Source: Candidatus Sphingomonas colombiensis
GTDB taxonomy: Bacteria; Pseudomonadota; Alphaproteobacteria; Sphingomonadales; Sphingomonadaceae
Reading direction: 5' to 3'
Assembly (NCBI GenBank): GCA_029202845.1
Contig: CP119315.1
Coordinates: forward strand, 999,501-1,063,500
Length of the DNA stretch: 64,000 nt
Under the pieces are notes generated by a model, which searched no databases, was not told the DNA's origin, and was given only the letters and a program-made list of their open reading frames with translations. This document shows positions 27,594-36,763 of this stretch, piece after piece (positions within the stretch are counted from its first letter, which is position 1; every line of letters begins with the position of its first letter). A program made the position numbers and the translations under genes.

Positions 27594-28598
27594 ATGTCCG
27601 CAGCGACGCATCCCAGTGAACGACGCGCCCAGCGCCTCGCGCAACGCCCGGCACGCATGCGCGCCCTGCGGCGGCGCGCGCTGCTCGTCCTGCCGCTCGT
27701 CGGCGGCGCGGCACTGGCGGGCGCGGCGGCGTTTCACTTCACGCGCTCGCCCGCCGTACCCGCCCCCACAAGCCGCGCAGCCGCGATCGCTGCCATCGCG
27801 CCATCGGGTGAATTCGCCTCCCCCGCGCAGGGCACCACAGGCACGATCGCGCTGCCCCCGGTGCCGCGTGGCGCGATCGTTTCGGGGAACGGCGGGGTGA
27901 CGCCCGCCGCGCCTTTCTCCACCCGATTTGCGACGACGATCGACCGGGCCCGCGCGCTCGAATGCCTGACTGCGGCGGTTTATTACGAGGCGGCGTCGGA
28001 AAGCGACGCGGGGCAACGCGCGGTGGCGCAGGTGGTGCTCAATCGCGTCCGCCATCCCGCTTTCCCGTCCACCATATGCGGCGTGGTCTATCAGGGCGCG
28101 ACGCGCGCCAGCGGTTGCCAGTTCAGCTTCGCGTGCGACGGATCGGCCGCGCGCATACCGTCACGCAACGCCTGGGCCCGCGCCGCGCGCAATGCTGCGA
28201 CGATCCTCGCGGGTCAGGTGTTCGCGCCGGTCGGGCTGGCGACGCATTATCATACCTATGCCGTCACCCCGGCGTGGAACCGCACGCTGGTGATGACCGA
28301 CGCGATCGGCGCGCATTTCTTCCATCGCTGGAAGGGTTATTGGGGGACGGCAGCGGCGTTTAGTGGTGTCTATCATGGTGGCGAGCCGCAAGCGGCGATC
28401 CCCGCGTCGCTTCCAGCGCAGGCCCCGGTTTCGATCACCGAATTGCCCGTCTCAAAACCGAACCCCGCCGGGCCTCCCCCCGTGATTCAGCCCGCTTATA
28501 CGGAAAGCGGCGCCGCATTGCGCGACGCCGCCTCCGATAACCTACCCCAATCCCCCGTGCTCGATCGCTGGAAGGATTCGGGAAAACCCTTGCGTTAG
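27594..28598 (+). CDS. Cell wall hydrolase (SleB-like)
   Basis: 334 residues. An N-terminal membrane anchor (about 22-46, RRRALLVLPLVGGAALAGAAAF) precedes a linker. A SleB/hydrolase-2 domain spans about 118-265: ALECLTAAVYYEAASE, then AVAQVVLNRVRHPAFPSTICGVVYQG, and SGCQFSFACDG. The Glu in YYEAASE is the expected catalytic residue. Family members cleave peptidoglycan glycan strands. The C-terminus is proline-rich and probably unstructured. It ends 1 bp before a convergent small gene. Confidence 0.88.
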   Translation: MSAATHPSERRAQRLAQRPARMRALRRRALLVLPLVGGAALAGAAAFHFTRSPAVPAPTSRAAAIAAIAPSGEFASPAQGTTGTIALPPVPRGAIVSGNGGVTPAAPFSTRFATTIDRARALECLTAAVYYEAASESDAGQRAVAQVVLNRVRHPAFPSTICGVVYQGATRASGCQFSFACDGSAARIPSRNAWARAARNAATILAGQVFAPVGLATHYHTYAVTPAWNRTLVMTDAIGAHFFHRWKGYWGTAAAFSGVYHGGEPQAAIPASLPAQAPVSITELPVSKPNPAGPPPVIQPAYTESGAALRDAASDNLPQSPVLDRWKDSGKPLR

Positions 28599-28599
28599 C

Positions 28600-28935
28600 T
28601 CACCGGTGATGCGGGAAGCCGGGCCCACGATTTGCGTCATGCTTCTCGAAGCGGACGCGCGCGCTCAGCCTGTCGAACCGCTGATCTAGATCGCGGCGCT
28701 CGCCCATCGACAGGCCGCCACGGCGATAGCGGGCCTCCAGATTTTGCAGATCACGCAGCTGGCTCCGCAGCCGCACCGCCTCAGCGCGGTTCAGGCTGCC
28801 CGAGCGCACGCCCTGATCGATCCGCATATTAAGATTGGAGACGCGCTGGCCGATCGGCACCCACGGCGCCGCGACACTGGGCACGGCGGCAAAGGCAATG
28901 CCGATACCAGCGGCGATCAAGCTCAATTTTTTCAT
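28600..28935 (-). CDS. Small exported protein with coiled-coil, unknown function
   Basis: 111 residues from the third of three consecutive ATG codons (28935), which has AGGGAG 7 nt upstream. A signal peptide (MKKLSLIAAGIGIAFAAVPSVAA) is followed by a charged helical region rich in Arg, Leu and Gln (RIDQGVRSGSLNRAEAVRLR, then LRDLQNLEARYRRGG). Heptad spacing suggests a coiled coil. Such proteins are common in sphingomonads as hypotheticals. Confidence 0.7.
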   Translation of the reverse strand: MKKLSLIAAGIGIAFAAVPSVAAPWVPIGQRVSNLNMRIDQGVRSGSLNRAEAVRLRSQLRDLQNLEARYRRGGLSMGERRDLDQRFDRLSARVRFEKHDANRGPGFPHHR

Positions 28936-29055
28936 CATCATGCTCCCTACTCGGCCGATACGCTGGCCATGGGACAATCTGGTGCGCGAATGTCGTGCGG
29001 ATATGCCGGAACGGCGACGAATTTGTCGCAATCTGTCGCCGTTCCGGAAATCACA

Positions 29056-29463
29056 TCAGCGGCAGCGCACGTCCTTCTTGTCGACGGATTTGCCGAGCGC
29101 CGCACCGCCAACGCCGCCAATCAGTGCACCGAGCAGGCCCGAGCCACCCGGCGCGATCGCGGCACCAAGCGCGCCGCCCGCGATACCGCCGACGATCAGG
29201 CCGGTCGTGCCGTCGTTACGGCGGCAATAATAGCGCCCGTCCTGACCGACATAGACACGATCATTGTTGCTCAGGCGACGTTCGCGATAGCGCGCATCGT
29301 CGCGATAATAACGATCGGCATAATAGCCGTTATAGGAGGGATCCGGGCGGTTGTAATCATAACGACCATAGCCGTTGCCGGCATAGCCGGGGCCCTCGTC
29401 GCCAACGCAGCCCGTTACCAGCACCGCCGCACTCAGCGCGGCCAAAGCAACCATCCGCATCAT
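29056..29463 (-). CDS. Glycine-zipper 2TM domain lipoprotein
   Basis: 135 residues from the ATG at 29463 with GGAGAA about 5 nt upstream. A lipoprotein signal (MMRMVALAALSAAVLVTGC, cleavage before Cys) precedes a Tyr/Arg/Asp-rich region. Two glycine-zipper segments follow (GLIVGGIAGGALGAAIAPGG and GLLGALIGGVGGAALGKSV). This architecture matches small outer-membrane lipoproteins of the glycine-zipper 2TM group, thought to affect envelope integrity. No more specific role can be read. Confidence 0.82.
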   Translation of the reverse strand: MMRMVALAALSAAVLVTGCVGDEGPGYAGNGYGRYDYNRPDPSYNGYYADRYYRDDARYRERRLSNNDRVYVGQDGRYYCRRNDGTTGLIVGGIAGGALGAAIAPGGSGLLGALIGGVGGAALGKSVDKKDVRCR

Positions 29464-29594
29464 ATGTTCTCCATCGTTCCCAGTGAAAGCGAAATGGTTT
29501 CGCTCGCGAAAGGTTGCGCCGAAGCGGAACGATGGGCGTGAATTATGCCGGAAAACCATTGGAAATCCGGAGAAATCTTATTTTATTCCAATAG

Positions 29595-29629
29595 ATTCAC
29601 GGGAACGGCACCTTGCCGTTCCCGTGAAT
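29595..29629 (-). terminator. Perfect 16-bp hairpin after malic enzyme
   Basis: Arms 29595-29610 and 29614-29629 are perfectly complementary with a 3-base loop (CCT). It lies 12 bp past the malic enzyme stop codon on the minus strand. No run of T follows in either direction, so termination would be non-canonical; an mRNA 3'-end stabiliser is the alternative. Confidence 0.6.
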
Positions 29630-29640
29630 TTCAGTGTGAC

Positions 29641-31899
29641 TTAACGCGCGATGCCGCCGGCGGCTAGCACTGCAAGTGTAACCAATTCGCTCGCCGTGGA
29701 GGTCATCGGCGCGATCTGCACCGGCTTTTCCATGCCGAGCAGCATCGGGCCGATCATCGAGTCCCCACCCAGCTCCCGCAGCAGCTTCGCGGAGATATTG
29801 GCCGATTGCAGGCCCGGCATCACCAGCACATTGGCCGGCCCGGAAAGCCGCGCGAACGGGTAATTGGCGAGCTGCTTGGGATTGAGCGCGACGTCCGGCG
29901 ACATTTCGCCTTCATATTCGAAGCTCACCTGCCGCTCATCGAGCACGCCGACGGCGGCGCGGATATTCTCCAGCCACTGCCCTTCGGGATTGCCGAACGT
30001 GGAATAGCTGAGGAACGCGACGCGCGGCTCCTGCCCCATGCGCCGCGCGACCTGTGCGGTATGCTCCGCGATATCGGCCAGTTCCTCCGGGCTTGGACGC
30101 TCGTTGACCGTGGTGTCGGCGATGAACACCGTATGGGTCTGCCCGACGAGGATATGGATGCCGAACGGCGTGCGCCCCGTTTCCGGATCGATCACGCGCT
30201 TCACTTCGCGCATCGTTTTCGCCCACGGGCGCGTGATACCGGTGATCATCGCATCGGCCTTGCCCAATTGCAGCAGCACCGAGCCGAAGATGTTGCGATC
30301 CTGGTTGATCATCCGCTCGCAATCACGGCGCAGATAGCCCCGACGCTGCAGCCGCTCGTAGAGGAAATCCACCATCTGCGGCACCAGCGGCGAATGGCGG
30401 CTGTTGTGCAGCTCATATTCTTCCGGATTGGTGACGCCCAGCGCGCGCAGCCGTTCGGGCACATCGTCACGGCCGACAAGAACCGGCGTGCCATAGCCGC
30501 CTTCCTTGAACTGGATCGCGGCGCGCAGCACCACTTCCTCCTCGCCCTCCGCGAACAGCACGCGCTTCGGATGCGCGCGCGCGCCTTCATAGGCGAGGGT
30601 CAGGATCGACGTCGTCGGATTGAGCCGTGCGCGGAGCCGCTCGTGATAGGCCGCCATGTCGAGGATCGGCTTGGTCGCGACGCCGGAATCCATCGCGGCT
30701 CGGGCGACGGCGACGGACACCACTTCCATCAGGCGCGGATCGAACGGCGCGGGAATGATATATTCCGGCCCGAACACGTGCCGCACGCCATAAGCCAGGG
30801 CGACCTCTTCCGGCACACGCTCACGCGCAAGCTCCGCGATCGCCTTCGCGGCGGCGATCTTCATATCCTCGTTGATCGCCGAGGCGCGCACATCGAGCGC
30901 GCCTCGGAAGATGAACGGGAAGCCGAGCACGTTATTGACCTGGTTCGGATAATCCGAACGTCCGGTGGCGACGATCGCATCGGGGCGCGCCGCCTTGGCA
31001 TCTTCCGGGCGAATTTCCGGCTCGGGATTCGCCATGGCGAAGATGATCGGCGCTTTCGCCATATCCTTCACCATCTCGGGCTTGAGCGCCCCGGCGGCAG
31101 ACAGGCCGAGGAACACGTCCGCGCCCTCCAGCGCCTCGGTCAGCGAGCGGCGGTCGGTCGGCACGGCATGGGCGGACTGCCACTGATTGACGCCCTCGCG
31201 CCCCTGATAGATCACGCCCTTGCGATCGCACATCAGCACGTTTTCATGGCGCACGCCCATCGCCTTGATCAGTTCGGTGCAGGCGATCGCGGCAGCGCCC
31301 GCGCCATTCACCACCACCTTTATCTCGCTGATGTTACGGCCCGTGAGCAGGCAGGCGTTGATCAGGCCGGCGGCGGTGATGATCGCAGTGCCGTGCTGAT
31401 CGTCGTGGAACACCGGAATGTTCATCCGCTCGCGCAGCGTCTGCTCGATGATGAAGCATTCGGGCGCCTTGATATCCTCAAGGTTGATGCCCCCGAACGA
31501 CGGCTCCAGCAGCGCGACGCAATTGATGAAGGCGTCCACATCCTCCGTCGCGACTTCAAGATCGATCGAGTCGACATCGGCGAAGCGCTTGAACAGCACC
31601 GCCTTGCCCTCCATCACCGGCTTCGACGCCAGCGCGCCGAGATTGCCCATGCCCAGGATCGCGGTGCCGTTGGAGATTACCGCGACCAGATTGCCCTTGG
31701 CGGTATAATCATAAGCGGTCGCCGGATCGTCCGCGATCGCCTGCACCGGCACGGCCACGCCCGGCGAATATGCCAGCGCCAGATCGCGCTGCGTCGCCAT
31801 CGGCTTCGATGCGATGATCTCGATCTTTCCCGGCCGCCCTTCGGAATGGAACAACAGGGCTTCGCGCTCGGAAAACTGGACGTTGGTGGGTTCGGACAT
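29641..31899 (-). CDS. maeB: NADP-dependent malic enzyme (MaeB type, with C-terminal phosphotransacetylase-like domain)
   Basis: 752 residues, the length of the MaeB class. The malic enzyme N-terminal domain includes YSPGVAVPVQAI and KGNLVAVISNGTAILGMGNLGA. The NAD(P)-binding domain has VNGAGAAAIACTELI and a downstream VFLGLSAAGALKPEMV. The C-terminal half, from about 430 (PKRVLFAEGEEEVVLRAA), is a PTA-like domain that is regulatory and usually lacks phosphotransacetylase activity. It converts malate to pyruvate, CO2 and NADPH, supporting gluconeogenic growth and reductant supply. A strong hairpin follows its stop. Confidence 0.96.
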   Translation of the reverse strand: MSEPTNVQFSEREALLFHSEGRPGKIEIIASKPMATQRDLALAYSPGVAVPVQAIADDPATAYDYTAKGNLVAVISNGTAILGMGNLGALASKPVMEGKAVLFKRFADVDSIDLEVATEDVDAFINCVALLEPSFGGINLEDIKAPECFIIEQTLRERMNIPVFHDDQHGTAIITAAGLINACLLTGRNISEIKVVVNGAGAAAIACTELIKAMGVRHENVLMCDRKGVIYQGREGVNQWQSAHAVPTDRRSLTEALEGADVFLGLSAAGALKPEMVKDMAKAPIIFAMANPEPEIRPEDAKAARPDAIVATGRSDYPNQVNNVLGFPFIFRGALDVRASAINEDMKIAAAKAIAELARERVPEEVALAYGVRHVFGPEYIIPAPFDPRLMEVVSVAVARAAMDSGVATKPILDMAAYHERLRARLNPTTSILTLAYEGARAHPKRVLFAEGEEEVVLRAAIQFKEGGYGTPVLVGRDDVPERLRALGVTNPEEYELHNSRHSPLVPQMVDFLYERLQRRGYLRRDCERMINQDRNIFGSVLLQLGKADAMITGITRPWAKTMREVKRVIDPETGRTPFGIHILVGQTHTVFIADTTVNERPSPEELADIAEHTAQVARRMGQEPRVAFLSYSTFGNPEGQWLENIRAAVGVLDERQVSFEYEGEMSPDVALNPKQLANYPFARLSGPANVLVMPGLQSANISAKLLRELGGDSMIGPMLLGMEKPVQIAPMTSTASELVTLAVLAAGGIAR

Positions 31900-31968
31900 G
31901 TGTGGGCCTTGGGTCGGGGAGGTGAATATGCCCGTTTCTTTAGGCCCCGTCCGTCATGATGCAACAAT

Positions 31969-32511
31969 CTACCGCCGGAAACAGTCCTGTGCGTGATCGT
32001 TGACGATCCCTACCGCCTGCATCCACGCATAGACGATCGTCGGCCCGACGAATTTGAACCCGCGCTTCTTCATCTCCTTCGAAATGCGCTCGGAGAGCGG
32101 TGTGACGGCGGGAAGATCGATGCCGTCGCCCGCGATCGGCCGCCCATCGGTGAAGCTCCAGCAGAAATCGTGGAACGCCGCGGAGCCCATATCCTGATAG
32201 ATTTGCGCGCCACGGATCGTCGCATCGATCTTCGCGCGGGCACGGACGATGCCGGAATCCGCCATCAGCCGCCCCACATCCCCTTCGCCGAATGCGGCGA
32301 CCTGCGCGGGATCGAAGGCGGCAAAGGCGGCGCGAAACCCCTCGCGCTTATTGAGGATCGTCTGCCACGACAGGCCGGCCTGAAAGCCCTCCAGCATCAG
32401 CATTTCCCACAACATGCGCGGATCGTGCTGCGGCACGCCCCATTCGATATCGTGATAGGCGCGCATCAGCGCATTGCCCTGCGCCCAGCGACAGCGTGTT
32501 TGCTCCGTCAT
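31969..32511 (-). CDS. tag: DNA-3-methyladenine glycosylase I
   Basis: 180 residues from the ATG at 32511 (MTEQTRCRWAQGNALMRAYH). The family's zinc ligands are visible: Cys7 and His20 near the N-terminus, and the C-terminal HAQDC pair. The block YHDIEWGVPQHDPRMLWEML and SWQTILNKREGFRAAF are typical. It removes 3-methyladenine from alkylated DNA. mutS starts 50 bp away on the other strand, so two DNA repair genes are divergently transcribed from one region. Confidence 0.95.
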   Translation of the reverse strand: MTEQTRCRWAQGNALMRAYHDIEWGVPQHDPRMLWEMLMLEGFQAGLSWQTILNKREGFRAAFAAFDPAQVAAFGEGDVGRLMADSGIVRARAKIDATIRGAQIYQDMGSAAFHDFCWSFTDGRPIAGDGIDLPAVTPLSERISKEMKKRGFKFVGPTIVYAWMQAVGIVNDHAQDCFRR

Positions 32512-32561
32512 CCGCAACTCCCCTGTTCCCCCGCGCCGCACGGAACGGTATCGCCGCACGG

Positions 32562-35162
32562 ATGACCGCTGCCACCGCTCCCACGCCGATGATGGCGCAA
32601 TATCTCACGCTCAAGGCCGAGTCGGCGGATTGCCTGCTGTTTTACCGGATGGGCGATTTCTTCGAACTGTTTTTCGACGATGCGAAAGCGGCGAGCGCGG
32701 TGCTCGATATCGCGCTCACCGCGCGTGGCGAGCACAATGGCGCGCCGATCCCGATGTGTGGCGTGCCGGTCCATGCCGCGACCGCCTATCTCCAGCGGCT
32801 GATCAAGGCCGGGCATCGCGTCGCCATCGCCGAACAGACAGAGTCGCCCGAGGCCGCCCGCAAGGCGCGCGGATCGAAGGCGCTGGTCAATCGCGCGATC
32901 GTCCGCGTCGTCACCGCCGGCACGTTGACCGAAGAGGCATTGCTCGACGCGCGCGCCGCCAATTGGTGCGTCGCCGTCGGCGAAGCGGCCGGAGAGATCG
33001 CCATCGCGGCGGCCGATATCTCCACCGGCCGGTTCGAAGTGATCGCCTGCACCGCGCAAGGATTGAGCGCGGAACTGGCGCGGCTGGCGGCGGCGGAAGT
33101 GATTGCGGCGGACAACAGCGATGCGCCCGCGACGGGGTGGCGCCCGCGCGCCGATTTCGACAGCGGCGAGGGCGAGGCGCGGTTGAAGCGGCTCTATGGC
33201 GTCGCGACACTGGACGGCTTCGGGCAATTCGGCCGCGCGATGCTGGCGGCGGCGGGCGGGCTGGTCGCCTATCTCGATCACACCGCCAAGGGCGCGTTGC
33301 CCTTCCTGCGGCCGCCGCGCGTATCGAGCGCGAGCGCGGCGATGGCGATCGACGCCGCGACGCGCGACAGCCTCGAACTGACACAGACCACCGGCGGCGC
33401 GCGCAAGGGCAGCCTGCTCGATGCGGTCGACCGCACCGTCACCGGCGCGGGCGCGCGCTTGCTCGCGGCGGATATCGGCGCGCCGCTGATGGATCAGGCC
33501 GCGATCGACGCGCGGCTCGATCTCGTCCAGCTATTCCATGACGATGGCGTGTTGCGCGAGCGGCTGCGCGCGGCTTTGCGCGCACTGCCCGATGTCGGGC
33601 GGGCGCTCGGGCGGATCGCCGCCGGTCGCGGCAGCCCGCGCGATCTCGGCCAGCTCCGCGACGGGCTGGACGGCGCATGGTCGCTCGGCGAGTTGCTTGA
33701 CCGCGTGGAGGCCGCCCCCCCGCTGCTCGCCGCGATCGCCCCGCAATTGCGCGGGCATGGCGCGCTGATCGACCTGCTCAAGCGCGCGATCGTCCCCGCG
33801 CCGCCGATCGAGGCGTCGGACGGTGGCTATATCGCGGCCGGTTATGACGCCGCGCTCGACGATCTGCGCGATGCCGGCGCGGGCGGCCGCCGCGCGATTG
33901 CCGCGCTGGAGGCGAAATACCGCGCCGAAACCGGCGTTTCCGCGCTCAAGATCCGCCACAATGGCGTGCTCGGCTATCATATCGAAGTCCCCGCCCGCGC
34001 CGGCGACGCGCTGATGAAGCCGGATTCGGGCTTCACCCATCGCCAGACGCTGGCGGGCGTCGTCCGCTTCAACGCGCCGGAGTTGCACGAGGTCGCCGCC
34101 CGCGTCACGCAGGCCGGCGCGCACGCGCTCGCCGCCGAGGCCGCGCATCTCGAAGACCTCACCGCACAGGCGCTCGCCCGCCGCGAGGAAATCGCCGCCA
34201 CCGCCGATGCGCTCGCCCGGCTCGACGTCGCCGCCGGCAATGCCGAACGCGCGGCGGAAGGCGCATGGGCGCGCCCGCATCTGGTCGACCATCCCTGTTT
34301 CGACGTCGTGGGCGGCCGCCATCCGGTGGTCGAGGCAGCGGTGGCCAAGGCCGGCGAGCGTTTCGTCGCCAATGATTGCTCGCTCTCCGAAACGTCGCGG
34401 TTATGGCTCGTCACCGGCCCGAACATGGGCGGCAAATCGACCTTCCTGCGCCAGAACGCGCTGATAGCGGTGCTGGCGCAGGCGGGCAGCTACGTTCCCG
34501 CGAGCCAGGCGACGCTCGGGCTGGTCGATCGCCTGTTCAGCCGCGTCGGCGCGTCGGACAATCTCGCGCGCGGGCGCTCCACCTTCATGGTCGAGATGGT
34601 CGAGACCGCCGCGATCCTCGCGCAGGCGACGTCGCGCAGCTTCGTGATCCTCGACGAGGTCGGGCGCGGCACCTCCACCTATGACGGCCTCGCCATCGCC
34701 TGGGCGGTGGTGGAGGCGATCCACGAAGACAATCGCTGCCGCTGCCTGTTCGCGACGCATTATCACGAATTGACGCGGCTGGCCGAACGCTGCGACGCCT
34801 TAAGCCTCCACAACGTCCGCGCACGCGAGTGGAAGGGCGAACTGGTGCTGCTGCACGAAGTGGCGGACGGCCCGGCCGACCGCAGTTACGGCCTCGCCGT
34901 CGCGCGGCTCGCGGGGATGCCCCCGGCGACCGTGGCGCGAGCGAAAGCGGTGCTGGCAAAGCTGGAGGCGGGCCGCGCCAAGACCGGCGGCCTCGCGGCG
35001 GGGCTGGACGACCTGCCCCTGTTCGCCGCCACGCTGCCTGAGCCGGAGGAGCAGGGCGATGCGATCCGCCGCGAGGTGGAGACGCTGGATGTCGACGCAC
35101 TCACCCCGCGCGAGGCGCTCGATACGCTCTATCGGCTGAAGGCGCTGGCGCGAGACGGGTGA
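32562..35162 (+). CDS. mutS: DNA mismatch repair protein MutS
   Basis: 866 residues from the ATG at 32562. Domain I carries the mismatch-reading motif in YRMGDFFELFFDDA. The ATPase Walker A GPNMGGKST is at 619-627, with VILDEVGRGTSTYDGLAIAW (Walker B and signature) after it and THYHELTRL further on. The C-terminal end shows the short extension used in tetramer contacts. It recognises mispairs and recruits MutL. An earlier in-frame start at 32496 would overlap tag on the other strand and is not preferred. Confidence 0.97.
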   Translation: MTAATAPTPMMAQYLTLKAESADCLLFYRMGDFFELFFDDAKAASAVLDIALTARGEHNGAPIPMCGVPVHAATAYLQRLIKAGHRVAIAEQTESPEAARKARGSKALVNRAIVRVVTAGTLTEEALLDARAANWCVAVGEAAGEIAIAAADISTGRFEVIACTAQGLSAELARLAAAEVIAADNSDAPATGWRPRADFDSGEGEARLKRLYGVATLDGFGQFGRAMLAAAGGLVAYLDHTAKGALPFLRPPRVSSASAAMAIDAATRDSLELTQTTGGARKGSLLDAVDRTVTGAGARLLAADIGAPLMDQAAIDARLDLVQLFHDDGVLRERLRAALRALPDVGRALGRIAAGRGSPRDLGQLRDGLDGAWSLGELLDRVEAAPPLLAAIAPQLRGHGALIDLLKRAIVPAPPIEASDGGYIAAGYDAALDDLRDAGAGGRRAIAALEAKYRAETGVSALKIRHNGVLGYHIEVPARAGDALMKPDSGFTHRQTLAGVVRFNAPELHEVAARVTQAGAHALAAEAAHLEDLTAQALARREEIAATADALARLDVAAGNAERAAEGAWARPHLVDHPCFDVVGGRHPVVEAAVAKAGERFVANDCSLSETSRLWLVTGPNMGGKSTFLRQNALIAVLAQAGSYVPASQATLGLVDRLFSRVGASDNLARGRSTFMVEMVETAAILAQATSRSFVILDEVGRGTSTYDGLAIAWAVVEAIHEDNRCRCLFATHYHELTRLAERCDALSLHNVRAREWKGELVLLHEVADGPADRSYGLAVARLAGMPPATVARAKAVLAKLEAGRAKTGGLAAGLDDLPLFAATLPEPEEQGDAIRREVETLDVDALTPREALDTLYRLKALARDG

Positions 35163-35173
35163 GCGGCGCGCCT

Positions 35174-35800
35174 TTATCTGGGCATCTGAAAATAAGGCAG
35201 GCGGCGCGCGAGTGCCATCAGAAGCATCGCCAGCATGGCCCATTGCGGTGCGCTGGTGAACGTCAGCATCAACGCGATCAGCGCCGCGCCCGGCATGATC
35301 CACACCCGGCGACGCTCGATCGCGATGCAGGCGGGCGCGATCCCCGGCCTGACGAGATCAGGCGATAACGCGATCAGCGCGAGACGAGCCTTGAGCAGCG
35401 CAGCCACCAGCAACGATGCGGCGTAAAACACATAGGGGACGTGCGAAACGGCCGGCAGCGCGATCAGCGCCGTGGGAAACGGCAGAAACGATATCGACAT
35501 CAGAAAAAGCAAATTCGGCCAGATCAGACGAGAAGCGTAATGCGCCACATAGCCCATCGTCGCATGGTGTGCCGCCCACATCGCACCGATCACCAGAAAG
35601 CTGATGCCGAACGCCATGAAGTTCGGCTTGAGGGCCATCAATGCCCGTCCCCATTCCGCATCGCTCGCATTCGCGGGGAGATGGGGCACATGTACTTCGA
35701 TAATCAGCAAAGTGATCGCGATCGCCATGACGGCGTCGGAGAAGAAAATGAGCCGCTCGAGCGAATGATCCGCTCCGTGCCCCTCCGCTCGCTCCGCCAT
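35174..35800 (-). CDS. TMEM175-family (DUF1211) membrane protein, probable potassium channel
   Basis: 208 residues, six predicted helices. The family signature is at the N-terminus: R16 followed by FSD (20-22) in RLIFFSDAVMAIAITLLIIE. Bacterial TMEM175 homologues are six-helix proteins that form tetrameric potassium-conducting channels. Length and signature fit. It lies convergent to mutS, 11 bp away. No regulatory features are visible. Confidence 0.85.
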   Translation of the reverse strand: MAERAEGHGADHSLERLIFFSDAVMAIAITLLIIEVHVPHLPANASDAEWGRALMALKPNFMAFGISFLVIGAMWAAHHATMGYVAHYASRLIWPNLLFLMSISFLPFPTALIALPAVSHVPYVFYAASLLVAALLKARLALIALSPDLVRPGIAPACIAIERRRVWIMPGAALIALMLTFTSAPQWAMLAMLLMALARRLPYFQMPR

Positions 35801-35892
35801 TCAGCCTCCCGCGTTCGCAGGAAAAATGATGACCGATCGGCGGGGGCTACGCAATGCCGTGCGATATTACCGCATCGCCACCTGTCGGCCCA

Positions 35893-36708
35893 TCAAACTG
35901 CCCCGAACGGCACCACGCAATTCCCCTGCGTATGCCCGATCTCCGCGCGCCCGAGAAACGGCACGCCCATGTCCGCGCACCAGCGGCGGATCATCGTGTC
36001 TAGCGGCTCGCGCCATGGCGGGTCGTTCTCCGCAACGTCTGTCACCGCGCCCAGCCGCACGCCGGCGATGCCGCGTAGCTGCGTCGCATTGGCCATGGTG
36101 AAGAGCATGCGATCGACATTATAGAGCGGCTCGGACACTTCCTCGATCAGCAGCACATGATCCGCCAGATCGGGGAGCCATGGGGTGCCGATCAGGCTGT
36201 TGAGGATCGCGAGGTTGAACGCCACCGAAGGCCGGCCGCCCAGCCCCGGCTCCAGCCCCTGCCGGTCGCCGTTCAGCCAGCCGAGCGTGCGCGCGATCGT
36301 GCGATCGCCGCCGTCGCGCATCACGTCGATCGGCATCGGCCCGTGCGCCGGGCGCCCGATCCGCCGGGCGTAGAGCGCCGCGAGCATGAAGCCCATGTCC
36401 GAATAGCCGACATAAGCCTTGGCCTTCGCCGCCGCCGAAAGCTGCGGCATGGCGCGGGCGAGGATACGGTTGGAGCCGTAGCCGCCGCGCCCGAACCAGA
36501 TCGCATCGAACGCGGCATCATTGGCGAATTCCAGGAACGCCGCCGCACGGCGCTCGTCCGGCCCGGCGAAATGGCCGCCGTCGCTTTCGAAACATTGCGG
36601 GTGAAAAACCATGTCCACCGCCGGATAGGCGATTGCGGCAAAAGCGGCTGAGCGCTCCGCCGCCAGCGGATCGAGCGTTTTAGCCGGTGAAACGATCCCG
36701 ATACGCAC
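35893..36708 (-). CDS. ldcA: LD-carboxypeptidase (S66 family)
   Basis: 271 residues from a GTG at 36708, chosen because a longer frame would overlap the divergent Mur ligase start. The S66 catalytic triad is visible: Ser103 in YVGYSDMG, Glu189/190 in LLIEEVSE and His259 in IGHTQGN. The enzyme removes the terminal D-Ala from L,D-tetrapeptides released during murein turnover in the cytoplasm, giving tripeptides for recycling. It is divergent from a MurC/Mpl-like ligase 55 bp away, which fits a recycling pair. Confidence 0.9.
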   Translation of the reverse strand: MRIGIVSPAKTLDPLAAERSAAFAAIAYPAVDMVFHPQCFESDGGHFAGPDERRAAAFLEFANDAAFDAIWFGRGGYGSNRILARAMPQLSAAAKAKAYVGYSDMGFMLAALYARRIGRPAHGPMPIDVMRDGGDRTIARTLGWLNGDRQGLEPGLGGRPSVAFNLAILNSLIGTPWLPDLADHVLLIEEVSEPLYNVDRMLFTMANATQLRGIAGVRLGAVTDVAENDPPWREPLDTMIRRWCADMGVPFLGRAEIGHTQGNCVVPFGAV

Positions 36709-36763
36709 CCGTAATCCCCCGTCGGCGGTTGAGCCATTCGCCAAACCGGGATAGCCCCGCGCG

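Noticed and set aside
29806..31959. A 717-codon open frame on the + strand opposite malic enzyme
   Set aside because: It is the shadow of the high-GC malic enzyme gene. Its translation is rich in His/Arg and has no domain, as is common opposite GC-rich genes.
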